Shown here: positions 58,221 to 64,000 of the stretch, piece by piece
Position numbering within the stretch: position 1 is the first letter of the stretch
How the letters are laid out: every line of letters starts with the position of its first letter
Assembly: GCA_002338565.1 (NCBI GenBank)
Contig: DDIN01000002.1
Span: 124,001 to 188,000, forward strand
DNA: 64,000 nucleotides
Source of the DNA: Hyphomonadaceae bacterium UBA1849
GTDB lineage: Bacteria; Pseudomonadota; Alphaproteobacteria; Caulobacterales; Hyphomonadaceae
Direction: 5' to 3'
Notes under the pieces: generated by a model
Database searches by the model: none
The model's input: only the letters and a program-made list of their open reading frames with translations
What the model was told of the DNA's origin: nothing
Translations under genes and position numbers: made by a program

Positions 58221-58838
58221 TTATGAAGAGTAGAATTCGACGACCAGGTTTGGTTCCATTTTCACTGGGTATGGAACGTCAGAAAGCTCAGGAATACGAA
58301 CGAATGTCGATTTCATAGCTTTCGGGTCGAGGTCGATGTACTCAGGAACGTCACGCTCAGCAGAACCGAGAGCTTCCAGAACCAGCGCCATGTTTTTCGC
58401 ACGGTCACGCAGTTCAACAACGTCACCCGGCTTCAGACGGTAGGAAGGAATGTTCGTGCGAACGCCGTTTACTTTGACGTGAGCGTGGTTCACGAACTGA
58501 CGCGCTGCGAAGATTGTAGGAACAAACTTGGAGCGGTAGATGAATGCGTCGAGGCGGCACTCGAGGAGACCGATCAGGTTCTCTGCAGTGTTACCCTTAC
58601 GACGAGCTGCTTCGTCATAAGTTTTACGGAACTGCTTCTCGGTGATGTCGCCGTAGTAACCTTTAAGCTTCTGCTTCGCCATCAGCTGTGTACCGAAGTC
58701 CGACATTTTCGAACGACGAGCTGCACCGTGCTGACCCGGGCGAGACTGACGCTTGTTTACTGGAGACTTTGCGCGGCCCCAGATGTTTTCGCCGACGCGA
58801 CGGTCAATTTTGTATTTTGCACTATGTCTGCGGGACAT
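58221..58838 (-). CDS. rpsD: 30S ribosomal protein S4
   Basis: A 205-residue S4. N-terminal SRRHSAKYKIDRRVGENIWGRAKSPVNKR, the RPGQHG motif, then the S4 RNA-binding domain CRLDAFIYRSKFVPTIFAARQFVNHAHVKVNG and the C-terminal VPYPVKMEPNLVVEFYS. S4 nucleates 30S assembly by binding 16S rRNA. Lacks the N-terminal zinc cysteines found in some bacteria. It is alone, not in the alpha operon, as usual for alphaproteobacteria. The 150-base upstream region contains a short hairpin GCCAC-N5-GTGGC that could serve in its control (weak). Confidence 0.98.
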   Translation of the reverse strand: MSRRHSAKYKIDRRVGENIWGRAKSPVNKRQSRPGQHGAARRSKMSDFGTQLMAKQKLKGYYGDITEKQFRKTYDEAARRKGNTAENLIGLLECRLDAFIYRSKFVPTIFAARQFVNHAHVKVNGVRTNIPSYRLKPGDVVELRDRAKNMALVLEALGSAERDVPEYIDLDPKAMKSTFVRIPELSDVPYPVKMEPNLVVEFYSS

Positions 58839-58989
58839 GGTGTTATCCTTATTACTGACTGGGTCCGGCTTGCCACCCTATGTGGCGAGCGATCTCAACG
58901 GCGGACACCAACCACCCGTCATAGCTCCGCACCCGGGTAAACGGGGCGAAGCGCGCTAAAAGCCTGAACCGGACGTGTTTGTCAACCGC

Positions 58990-59178
58990 CTATTGGTCGG
59001 GTGTTTCGATCGTCTGCGATCCATAGCGGATAATGAAATACAGAACACCGAATAGCAGGCCGCCAAGTCCCCATTCCACGCCTTGATGAAGCACCAGCGC
59101 TACAAGCGTGAAAATCAGCCCTGCGACGGCTGGAATAGCCCAGATGATTATATTTTTGAGGGTCGGTTTATCGGTCAT
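58990..59178 (-). CDS. Small two-helix membrane protein
   Basis: A 62-residue protein with two hydrophobic segments (IIIWAIPAVAGLIFTLVALVL and WGLGGLLFGVLYFIIRYG) joined by a short loop, and polar ends. The ATG at 59178 gives this clean form; the frame continues upstream without homology. Function unknown. It is divergent from the DoxX-like gene. Confidence 0.65.
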   Translation of the reverse strand: MTDKPTLKNIIIWAIPAVAGLIFTLVALVLHQGVEWGLGGLLFGVLYFIIRYGSQTIETPDQ

Positions 59179-59293
59179 GTCATTGAAATATGCGAGGCTT
59201 AGTCTGAGAGCAATGGGACGCGAACTGAATGCTGACCTGATATTCGCTTTAAGGGCGGACGGATATTGAATTTCAGTGCACTTGGAGGAAGAA

Positions 59294-59725
59294 ATGTTTT
59301 CAGAAAAAAGACTAATAACCATAGAACTCGTTGCGCGTACGCTCATGGCGTTGATTCTGATTACCGCAGGAACCAGCAAATTCTTTAGTTCTGGCGGGTT
59401 CGCAGATTATTATTCAGGCCAGTTCAGCAACGAGGATCTACGTATTACGCTGCCTGGTGCGTTAACTGGCCTGTATCTGAGCATTATACCGTTCATTGAA
59501 GTTGGACTTGGTCTGGCGCTTTTGTTCGCTGCCTTAAAACCTTGGACTATTTATGCTTGGTACATGTTCATGGCATCACTTCTGGTGGGGCACTACATTT
59601 TACAGGAATGGTCTGAGGTAAATCAGATGCTCGACTATTTCTTCCTGGGTTTCATCTGCCATCTACTGCCAACATTCTCGATTAGTCGACTTAAACAAAT
59701 AAATGAAAATCAGTCATCGCGCTGA
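59294..59725 (+). CDS. DoxX/MauE-like membrane protein
   Basis: A 143-residue membrane protein with four helices: LVARTLMALILITAGTSKFF, LPGALTGLYLSIIPFIEVGLGLALLF, WTIYAWYMFMASLLVGHYIL and a last C-terminal one. The TAGTSKFF and FIEVGLGLAL segments resemble DoxX/MauE proteins, which take part in thiol or oxidant handling. The ATG at 59294 follows GGAGGAAGAA; the longer frame is unlikely. It converges on the TrmJ-like gene, overlapping by 16 bases. Confidence 0.75.
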   Translation: MFSEKRLITIELVARTLMALILITAGTSKFFSSGGFADYYSGQFSNEDLRITLPGALTGLYLSIIPFIEVGLGLALLFAALKPWTIYAWYMFMASLLVGHYILQEWSEVNQMLDYFFLGFICHLLPTFSISRLKQINENQSSR

Positions 59726-60447
59726 ATGCGGGCTTTGCCGCGGCCTAGCGCGAGAGCCTTGATAGCGCCGCGAAAGGTTCTGGTTTCCTGCGCTGTCCAG
59801 CCCGAGCGGGTGAAAGCGTTGCGAAGGTTCTGAACCATCACGTCTTTCTTCTGTGCAGGAAAGAAGAAGCCTGCGCGGTCGAGCTCGTCTTCGAAATGCT
59901 CCATCATGCCGATAAGCTCTTTGCGATCCGCCGGCATATCGACGCCGGTGACCTCTTCGGTTGCTTCGGCATCTGCAAAGGCATGGGCGAAGACGCCAAC
60001 GGCCTGAGCCAGATTTAGTGACGCAAACTCACGGTTCACCGGATAGGTGAGGACAGCATCACACATAACAACAGCGTCGTTCGGGAGGCCCGATTTTTCA
60101 GCGCCAAATAGAACGCCTGTCTTGCCTGCAGCTTTCATGAGCGCATTAACGCCCGTGCGTGTGGAGTGTACCGGCTTTTCCATTCCGCGCTGGCGGGCGG
60201 TGGTTGCGAGCAAAAAGTGGAGATCTGAAACGGCCTCATCCAGCGTCTCGTAAACCTTCGGTGTGACAACACCGGTCTCGAAAGCGCCTGCAGACATGGT
60301 TTCCGCTGCTGGGTTGGGCCAACCGTCACGCGGTGCGACGATACGCAGATCCGACAGGCCGAAATTCCCCATAACGCGCGCCGCAGCGCCGATATTCTCG
60401 CCCATTTGAGGGCCAACTAGGATGATTGCAGGCGTGTTCTTTGTCAT
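59710..60447 (-). CDS. TrmJ-like SPOUT RNA methyltransferase
   Basis: A 245-residue SpoU/TrmH-class methyltransferase. The knot motifs are ILVGPQMGENIGAAARVMGNFG (motif 1), VLFGAEKSGLPNDAV (motif 2) and TYPVNREFASLNLAQAVGVF (motif 3). The C-terminal helical extension fits TrmJ, which methylates ribose at position 32 of tRNA. The ATG at 60447 lies one base after the EamA stop, so they are an operon. Confidence 0.92.
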   Translation of the reverse strand: MTKNTPAIILVGPQMGENIGAAARVMGNFGLSDLRIVAPRDGWPNPAAETMSAGAFETGVVTPKVYETLDEAVSDLHFLLATTARQRGMEKPVHSTRTGVNALMKAAGKTGVLFGAEKSGLPNDAVVMCDAVLTYPVNREFASLNLAQAVGVFAHAFADAEATEEVTGVDMPADRKELIGMMEHFEDELDRAGFFFPAQKKDVMVQNLRNAFTRSGWTAQETRTFRGAIKALALGRGKARIQRDD

Positions 60448-60448
60448 G

Positions 60449-61387
60449 TCAGCCTTTTTCTGCATTCAGCGCGGCTTGTCCAGTTGTTGCCGCCGGTTTG
60501 CCAGTGGTCAGCAGACCAATCCCGACCGATGTGAGGATCAGCGCGCCAAGATGCGGCAGGCCGAAGCTTTCTCCGAGAACGAAGACGGCGAGCATGGATG
60601 TCGCGACAGGTCCGACATTGCCAATGGCGCTTGTCGGGCCTGAGCCGAGGCGGGCAATGGCTTCTGAAAGCATAAAGCTTGGCAGCACTGTGCAGAAGGT
60701 TGCGAGCAGCACGCCATAGGCAATGATCAGCCATGTGAAGTCGGGCATGTCGCCACTTATCGCAACGACACTGGAATGCGCCATGATCGTCGCACCGGCG
60801 GCTGTCATGGCAATGCTGGTGAACAATGCTGACCCGAGTGCGGTGATCACCGGTTTAGCCGCTGTCACGTAGATCGCGAACAGAATGGCCGCGCTGAACA
60901 CGAGAAGGCTGCCGAAAATGATGTGATCGCCCTGCTGTGAGAACTCGCGCCCGAACAGAAGAAAAACGCCAGCATAGGAGAGGGCGAGTGCCATCATATG
61001 CCGGACTGTGAGTGTTTCTTTCAGGAATATCGCCGCCAGAACCGCGACAATTGTTGGGTAGGTGAAGAGGATCAGCCGTTCCAGCTGCGCAGAGGTATAT
61101 CTCAGCCCCTGAAAATCAAGCCAGGTGCATAAATGGTAGCTCATTATGCCAAGGCCCGCAGCGAGCAGAACCGTTCGCAGTTTTGTGCTGGCGAGACGCT
61201 TTCGGAAAGAAAAGAAGCCCACAGCTAGAAATGCGGGCAGCGAGAAGCCCATACGCAGAAGCATCATCTGTTCCACCGTGCTGCCTTCATCCAGCGCGAG
61301 CTTCAGCACGATCCCTTTTGCGCCAAAGAGGATGGTGCCGATAATGGCAAAGCCGAGGCCGGTCAGACGGTGATGATCGTGTCGCAT
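60449..61387 (-). CDS. EamA-family (DMT) transporter
   Basis: A 312-residue membrane protein with ten hydrophobic helices in two EamA repeats (around residues 10-145 and 160-300), e.g. LGFAIIGTILFGAKGIVLKLAL and FTWLIIAYGVLLATFCTVLPSF. DMT-family exporters move metabolites of unknown nature. It comes first in a two-gene unit with the TrmJ-like gene. Confidence 0.9.
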   Translation of the reverse strand: MRHDHHRLTGLGFAIIGTILFGAKGIVLKLALDEGSTVEQMMLLRMGFSLPAFLAVGFFSFRKRLASTKLRTVLLAAGLGIMSYHLCTWLDFQGLRYTSAQLERLILFTYPTIVAVLAAIFLKETLTVRHMMALALSYAGVFLLFGREFSQQGDHIIFGSLLVFSAAILFAIYVTAAKPVITALGSALFTSIAMTAAGATIMAHSSVVAISGDMPDFTWLIIAYGVLLATFCTVLPSFMLSEAIARLGSGPTSAIGNVGPVATSMLAVFVLGESFGLPHLGALILTSVGIGLLTTGKPAATTGQAALNAEKG

Positions 61388-61414
61388 AGAGGCGAGGCAT
61401 TAGGCCTCGGGTTG

Positions 61415-61876
61415 TCAGTTGGCAATGCCGGATGACGGTGACGTGAACTTATCTGAATCAAGGAGCTGAAACAGGTCATCATTGCTTAAAAAGTCATTCC
61501 AGCGGGCTACGACCTGACCGGACTTGCCAAACAATATGATCTCGTTGGTTTCCAGATTGCAGCCTTGCTCGCGAGCTTCGCGCTTACGCCCGGTTAGATT
61601 CAGCGACATGACCTGGCTCATCGGGCCGAACGCTGTTGAGACATGCGTGGCTGCGCGTGCCTCGGAGAATTCAGCCACGGTTACCTGTCGCTCTGCGTAG
61701 CCAGCCCAGTTGATCTGGTTCAGCTGGGAGTGTGCGAAATCCTCATCACCGAAATTACAGATGACCAGGCGGACTGGATCATTGGAGAAGTCTCGTAAAA
61801 CGGGACCGGCCTTCGGCACGTCCGAAACGGCGGCGATAGCAATCGTGCCCGCCAGTATGAGTGTTTGAAAAGCCAC
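61415..61876 (-). CDS. Secreted DUF4174-like protein
   Basis: A 153-residue protein with a signal-like start (MAFQTLILAGTIAIAAVS). Its middle and end, VRLVICNFGDEDFAHSQLNQ, YAERQVTVAEF and IILFGKSGQVVARWNDFLSNDDLFQLLDS, follow the DUF4174 pattern (Phe-Ala-strand, Gln helix, then GKDG strand with R, ending in the LFxxID segment). The family looks like a thioredoxin fold without the active cysteines. Function unknown. It precedes the EamA gene with 27 bases between. Confidence 0.78.
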   Translation of the reverse strand: MAFQTLILAGTIAIAAVSDVPKAGPVLRDFSNDPVRLVICNFGDEDFAHSQLNQINWAGYAERQVTVAEFSEARAATHVSTAFGPMSQVMSLNLTGRKREAREQGCNLETNEIILFGKSGQVVARWNDFLSNDDLFQLLDSDKFTSPSSGIAN

Positions 61877-61955
61877 CTGAAATCGTCTCCCTGACCGGAC
61901 GCTACCCCAGCATGCCGGAGCATAACAGGTGGCTGATCATTAAATTTCGTGTCTG

Positions 61956-62738
61956 CTACGCGTTACGTGCCAGCTGGCCGCCATCTACACGGATCGCAAC
62001 ACCGTTCATGAAAGATGACGCTGGCAGCACGCAGTTAAGCGTGATGTTCGCCACTTCTTCAGGATAGCCATAACGGCGCAGTGGGACGCGTCGCTTGGCG
62101 AAGATCGTCTTGTGATCGTCCTGAATGCCTTCGGTGATGCCGGTGTGGATCGGGCCCGGGCAGACGGCATTCACAGTGATGCCCTTCGCACTGAGTTCGA
62201 CGGCCATAGCTTTGGTGAGGCCGATAACGCCGTGCTTGGCGGCGACGTAAGGCGAGTTCAGCGCGGTCGCGCCGAGGCCTTCAGTAGAGGCGATATTTAC
62301 AACGCGGCCTTCGCCTGATTTGACAAGATATGGCAGTGCCGCGCGAACCATACGCTGGTGCGCTGTCAGCATGACATTGATGGAGCGGTTCCAGACTTCA
62401 TCATACTCGTCTGCGTCGAACGGTACGAGATGAGCAAAGCCAGCATTGTTCACGACGATGTCCAGACCGCCAAAGCGCTCAACTGTCGCGGCGACCGTAG
62501 ATTTGATTGCGCCATGGTCGCCTACGTCGAGGGCAAGGCCAAATACATCATCAATGCCAGCGGCTTTGATCTCTTCAACGACGATGTCGACTTTTTCCTG
62601 AGACAGGTCGGTGACGACGACGTTTGCGCCTTCGCGTGCAAACAGATGCGCGGTGGCGCGGCCCATGCCGGATGCGGCACCAGTTACGATTGCTGTTTTG
62701 CCTTTGATGGACCGGCTGAGTTCGCGATACGGCTCCAT
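61956..62738 (-). CDS. SDR oxidoreductase (3-hydroxyacyl / 3-hydroxybutyrate type)
   Basis: A 260-residue SDR. Cofactor motif AIVTGAASGMGRATAHLFAREG (15-36), D-L-S after the second strand indicating NAD, NNAG in DIVVNNAGFAHL, and the catalytic Ser/Tyr/Lys in NIASTEGLGATALNSPYVAAKHGVIG, then PGPIHTGI. The sequence resembles FabG and 3-hydroxybutyrate dehydrogenases; substrate not fixed. Monocistronic. Confidence 0.9.
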   Translation of the reverse strand: MEPYRELSRSIKGKTAIVTGAASGMGRATAHLFAREGANVVVTDLSQEKVDIVVEEIKAAGIDDVFGLALDVGDHGAIKSTVAATVERFGGLDIVVNNAGFAHLVPFDADEYDEVWNRSINVMLTAHQRMVRAALPYLVKSGEGRVVNIASTEGLGATALNSPYVAAKHGVIGLTKAMAVELSAKGITVNAVCPGPIHTGITEGIQDDHKTIFAKRRVPLRRYGYPEEVANITLNCVLPASSFMNGVAIRVDGGQLARNA

Positions 62739-62839
62739 GATTGTCTCCCCTGAGCTTGCTGTTTAGTTGCGAACCTTATCCGTGAGTTCCTGCGCAATTG
62801 GCAAGAGAGGAGTGAATTAATGTCTTGAGCCAAGACCTC

Positions 62840-63778
62840 TTATCCGCAGTGCTGGGAGAACAGCTCTGCGGCGCGGATTGCGGCATCATGTAGGGCAAGC
62901 AGATCATCGCGCTCTTCGTCGGAAGCATCCTGCAGGATATCCGGCGGCGGATCTGGCGATTTGATCGGGATGGGATGCCAGCAGGTGTCATCCCGGATGC
63001 GATGCAGCATGGAATGATGCCTCGCTGATCCGGGACCTGAAACAGGCAAAGTGTGCACGTCAGGTCCCGTGTTTGCAGAGCACAACAGCGTTTCGCACTG
63101 CGCACGGGATGACATTCGTGCCAGCCAGATGCCGGCAATTCGGCCGGCGCGGGCGTCTATTTCCTCGATCAGCGTGCCGAGGCGCTCCATGCGCGCAATC
63201 AGCCTGTCGCAGGTATAGATGGTGTCGTTGCGAAGTCTGGGGGTGAGGTGAGGCGCTTCTTTTTCGGCCCTCATCCCAAACCCTTCTCCCAACCCGGGAG
63301 AAGGGCTTTCCGGCAGTGACACCCGAAAGGCCGGGAGCTTCTGATCATAGAGCGGCAGGCCACGCAGCACGAAATGAGGGTGAACTTCTTTGCTTTGTTC
63401 TCGCGAACGATTTTCGCATAGAACGCGCTCAGGGCTGTTCTTACTTTCCTCGAACCTGTCATCCGGGGGTCGCGATGGGGCACGCTCAGGGCTGCCATCG
63501 CGCACAGAAGATAAACCATCCCTCACTAAGCCCGATCTCAGGCGGGCATAAGCCATCCAGATGATGAGGCAGCGAATGAGATGTTCTGCGTGCTCGATCA
63601 GGCGTCGGAAACGGCGCTGATCCCACCGAAAGAAGCTGGTCGGGAAACCTGTCTGCGTTGTCGAACTATCGGGCAGCGCCCATTGAAATGGAAAGCCTGA
63701 GAGCCGGGCGATATAGCTCGCCGCGCGTGATTTATACGCGTAAAATTCTTCAGGAATATCCAGCTCAGGCTCGTTCAT
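62840..63778 (-). CDS. Hypothetical protein with in-frame palindromic repeat elements
   Basis: A 312-residue ORF. The N-terminal 80 residues (PEEFYAYKSRAASYIARLSG, WDQRRFRRLIEHAEHLIRCL) and about 60-80 scattered C-terminal residues (CDRLIARMERLGTLIEEIDA, LLALHDAAIRAAELFSQHC) look like a genuine helical, Arg-rich protein. The middle is composed largely of repeat-element DNA read as protein (RDGSPERAPSRPPDDR, SPSPGLGEGFG, SANTGPDVHTLPVSGPG). The frame stays open across all of it. I do not know the family or whether it is still functional. Confidence 0.6.
   Translation of the reverse strand: MNEPELDIPEEFYAYKSRAASYIARLSGFPFQWALPDSSTTQTGFPTSFFRWDQRRFRRLIEHAEHLIRCLIIWMAYARLRSGLVRDGLSSVRDGSPERAPSRPPDDRFEESKNSPERVLCENRSREQSKEVHPHFVLRGLPLYDQKLPAFRVSLPESPSPGLGEGFGMRAEKEAPHLTPRLRNDTIYTCDRLIARMERLGTLIEEIDARAGRIAGIWLARMSSRAQCETLLCSANTGPDVHTLPVSGPGSARHHSMLHRIRDDTCWHPIPIKSPDPPPDILQDASDEERDDLLALHDAAIRAAELFSQHCG
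62986..63114. repeat. 129-bp palindromic mosaic element inside the ORF
   Basis: Bounded by 10-bp terminal inverted repeats TGTCATCCCG (62986-62995) and CGGGATGACA (63105-63114). Inside are three nested hairpins: TCCCGGAT/ATCCGGGA, GGGACCTGA/TCAGGTCCC and CCCGTG/CACGGG. The length is a multiple of three (43 codons), and the frame of the surrounding ORF is kept. Elements of this sort occur as dispersed intergenic repeats in alphaproteobacteria. Confidence 0.75.
63281..63305. repeat. REP-like hairpin CCCTTCTCCC/GGGAGAAGGG
   Basis: A perfect 10-bp stem with a five-base loop, preceded by CCCTCATCCCAAA. It is the common REP-type palindrome of proteobacteria, here within the coding frame. Confidence 0.75.
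63420..63502. repeat. Pair of hairpins sharing GCTCAGGGCTG
   Basis: Hairpin 1, AGAAC (63420-63424) with GTTCT (63437-63441); hairpin 2, CGCGATGG (63471-63478) with CCATCGCG (63495-63502). Their loops contain the same 11-mer GCTCAGGGCTG (63427-63437 and 63484-63494), 57 bases apart. It is again within the 62840-63778 frame. Confidence 0.6.
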
Positions 63779-64000
63779 CCCTCCAGCTTAAGGTGAGAGG
63801 CAGAGCGGGGGATAAGGTTTACAGGCGGTCCAGTGGTCCGTATGACAAAATTCTTATCCCGAACACGTTGAAGACGAATTTTGTAAGCGGTTTATTCATG
63901 TCGAACGATCTGTATGCTGTTTTCTTTTGCTCGCTAAGCGTTCGGTTATCAAGGTAATCAGGTTTGTCGGGAAAGCCGTGTAGAAGCGAAGTGTCATCCG
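63779..64000. other. End of window, no gene supported
   Basis: A 222-base stretch after the start of the repeat-bearing ORF. A 99-codon frame on the plus strand (63658-63957) mostly mirrors that ORF and has no ribosome-binding site. The last nine bases, TGTCATCCG, match the end of the 129-bp element, so another copy may begin at the window edge. Confidence 0.3.

Noticed and set aside
63658..63957. 99-codon plus-strand frame at the window end
   Set aside because: The first part is antisense to the repeat-bearing ORF; no ribosome site and no recognisable protein features.
1..64000. tRNA, rRNA, CRISPR array, IS element or prophage
   Set aside because: No cloverleaf with a GGTTCGAATCC-type arm in the gaps, no regular spaced repeats, and no transposase, integrase or phage structural gene among the ORFs.

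Overview
The window reads as one contiguous piece of chromosome from an alphaproteobacterium, most likely of the Hyphomonadaceae / Caulobacterales group (inference, no search was run). The pointers are an F0 operon with paired b and b' subunits and no F1 genes beside it, a CcrM-type GANTC methyltransferase next to mutY, an alphaproteobacterial LexA box (GAAC-N7-GAAC), a NadQ-type regulator next to nadABC, and ETF-quinone oxidoreductase, PpdK and split GlyRS genes of alphaproteobacterial type. There is no phage, plasmid, IS element, CRISPR array, rRNA or tRNA that I can support. Nearly all of the sequence is packed core-type genes in short operons, often with ATGA/TAATG overlaps, closed by simple hairpin terminators.

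Layout. 1-3110 (minus): DUF2164 gene and the F0 operon atpI-atpB-atpE-b'-b. 3241-9437 (minus): smc, three tandem DsbA-like thioredoxins (two of them lipoproteins), and a DciA-like DUF721 gene. 9483-16351: mutY, ccrM, an SplB-type radical SAM gene with a LexA box, a two-receiver response regulator, two TIGR04282/TIGR04283-like glycosyltransferases, and a family 4-like uracil-DNA glycosylase. 16743-25814: ETF-QO, TPR lipoprotein plus ispE, a WecA/MraY-like transferase, polyprenyl diphosphate synthase, DUF2007 plus a TrmN6-like methyltransferase, and a Tat-exported HisC-like aminotransferase. 26119-37077: glyQ and glyS separated by 5.3 kb of other genes (DUF3088, methyltransferase, arfB, DUF6624, a PQQ/cytochrome c dehydrogenase, two small genes), then ppdK. 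37498-46193: SleB hydrolase, SDR, the NAD de novo operon nadA-(two secreted Cys-rich paralogues)-nadB-nadC, and upstream a tyrosine phosphatase-nadQ-thioesterase operon. 46327-56672: HD hydrolase, TlyA, methyltransferase plus DUF924, aroC, cyclase, pdxH, small lipoprotein, CBM9/DUF5916 outer-membrane protein, PPK2. 56739-64000: Cys-rich Sel1-like protein, rpsD, DoxX-like protein, TrmJ-like methylase, EamA transporter, DUF4174, SDR, and an ORF loaded with palindromic repeat elements.

The parts most worth a second look are: (i) the ORF at 62840-63778, whose middle consists largely of at least three palindromic repeat elements that keep the frame open, including a 129-bp (43-codon) mosaic element with 10-bp terminal inverted repeats; (ii) two 21-bp palindromes before nadA, with a nadQ gene just upstream, which look like the operators of the NAD-synthesis repressor; (iii) a tandem pair of secreted four-cysteine proteins of unknown function inside that same nad operon; (iv) a LexA box directly upstream of an SplB-like radical SAM gene; and (v) long perfect inverted repeats at 53426-53462 and 56694-56727 that look like an operator and an RNA hairpin.
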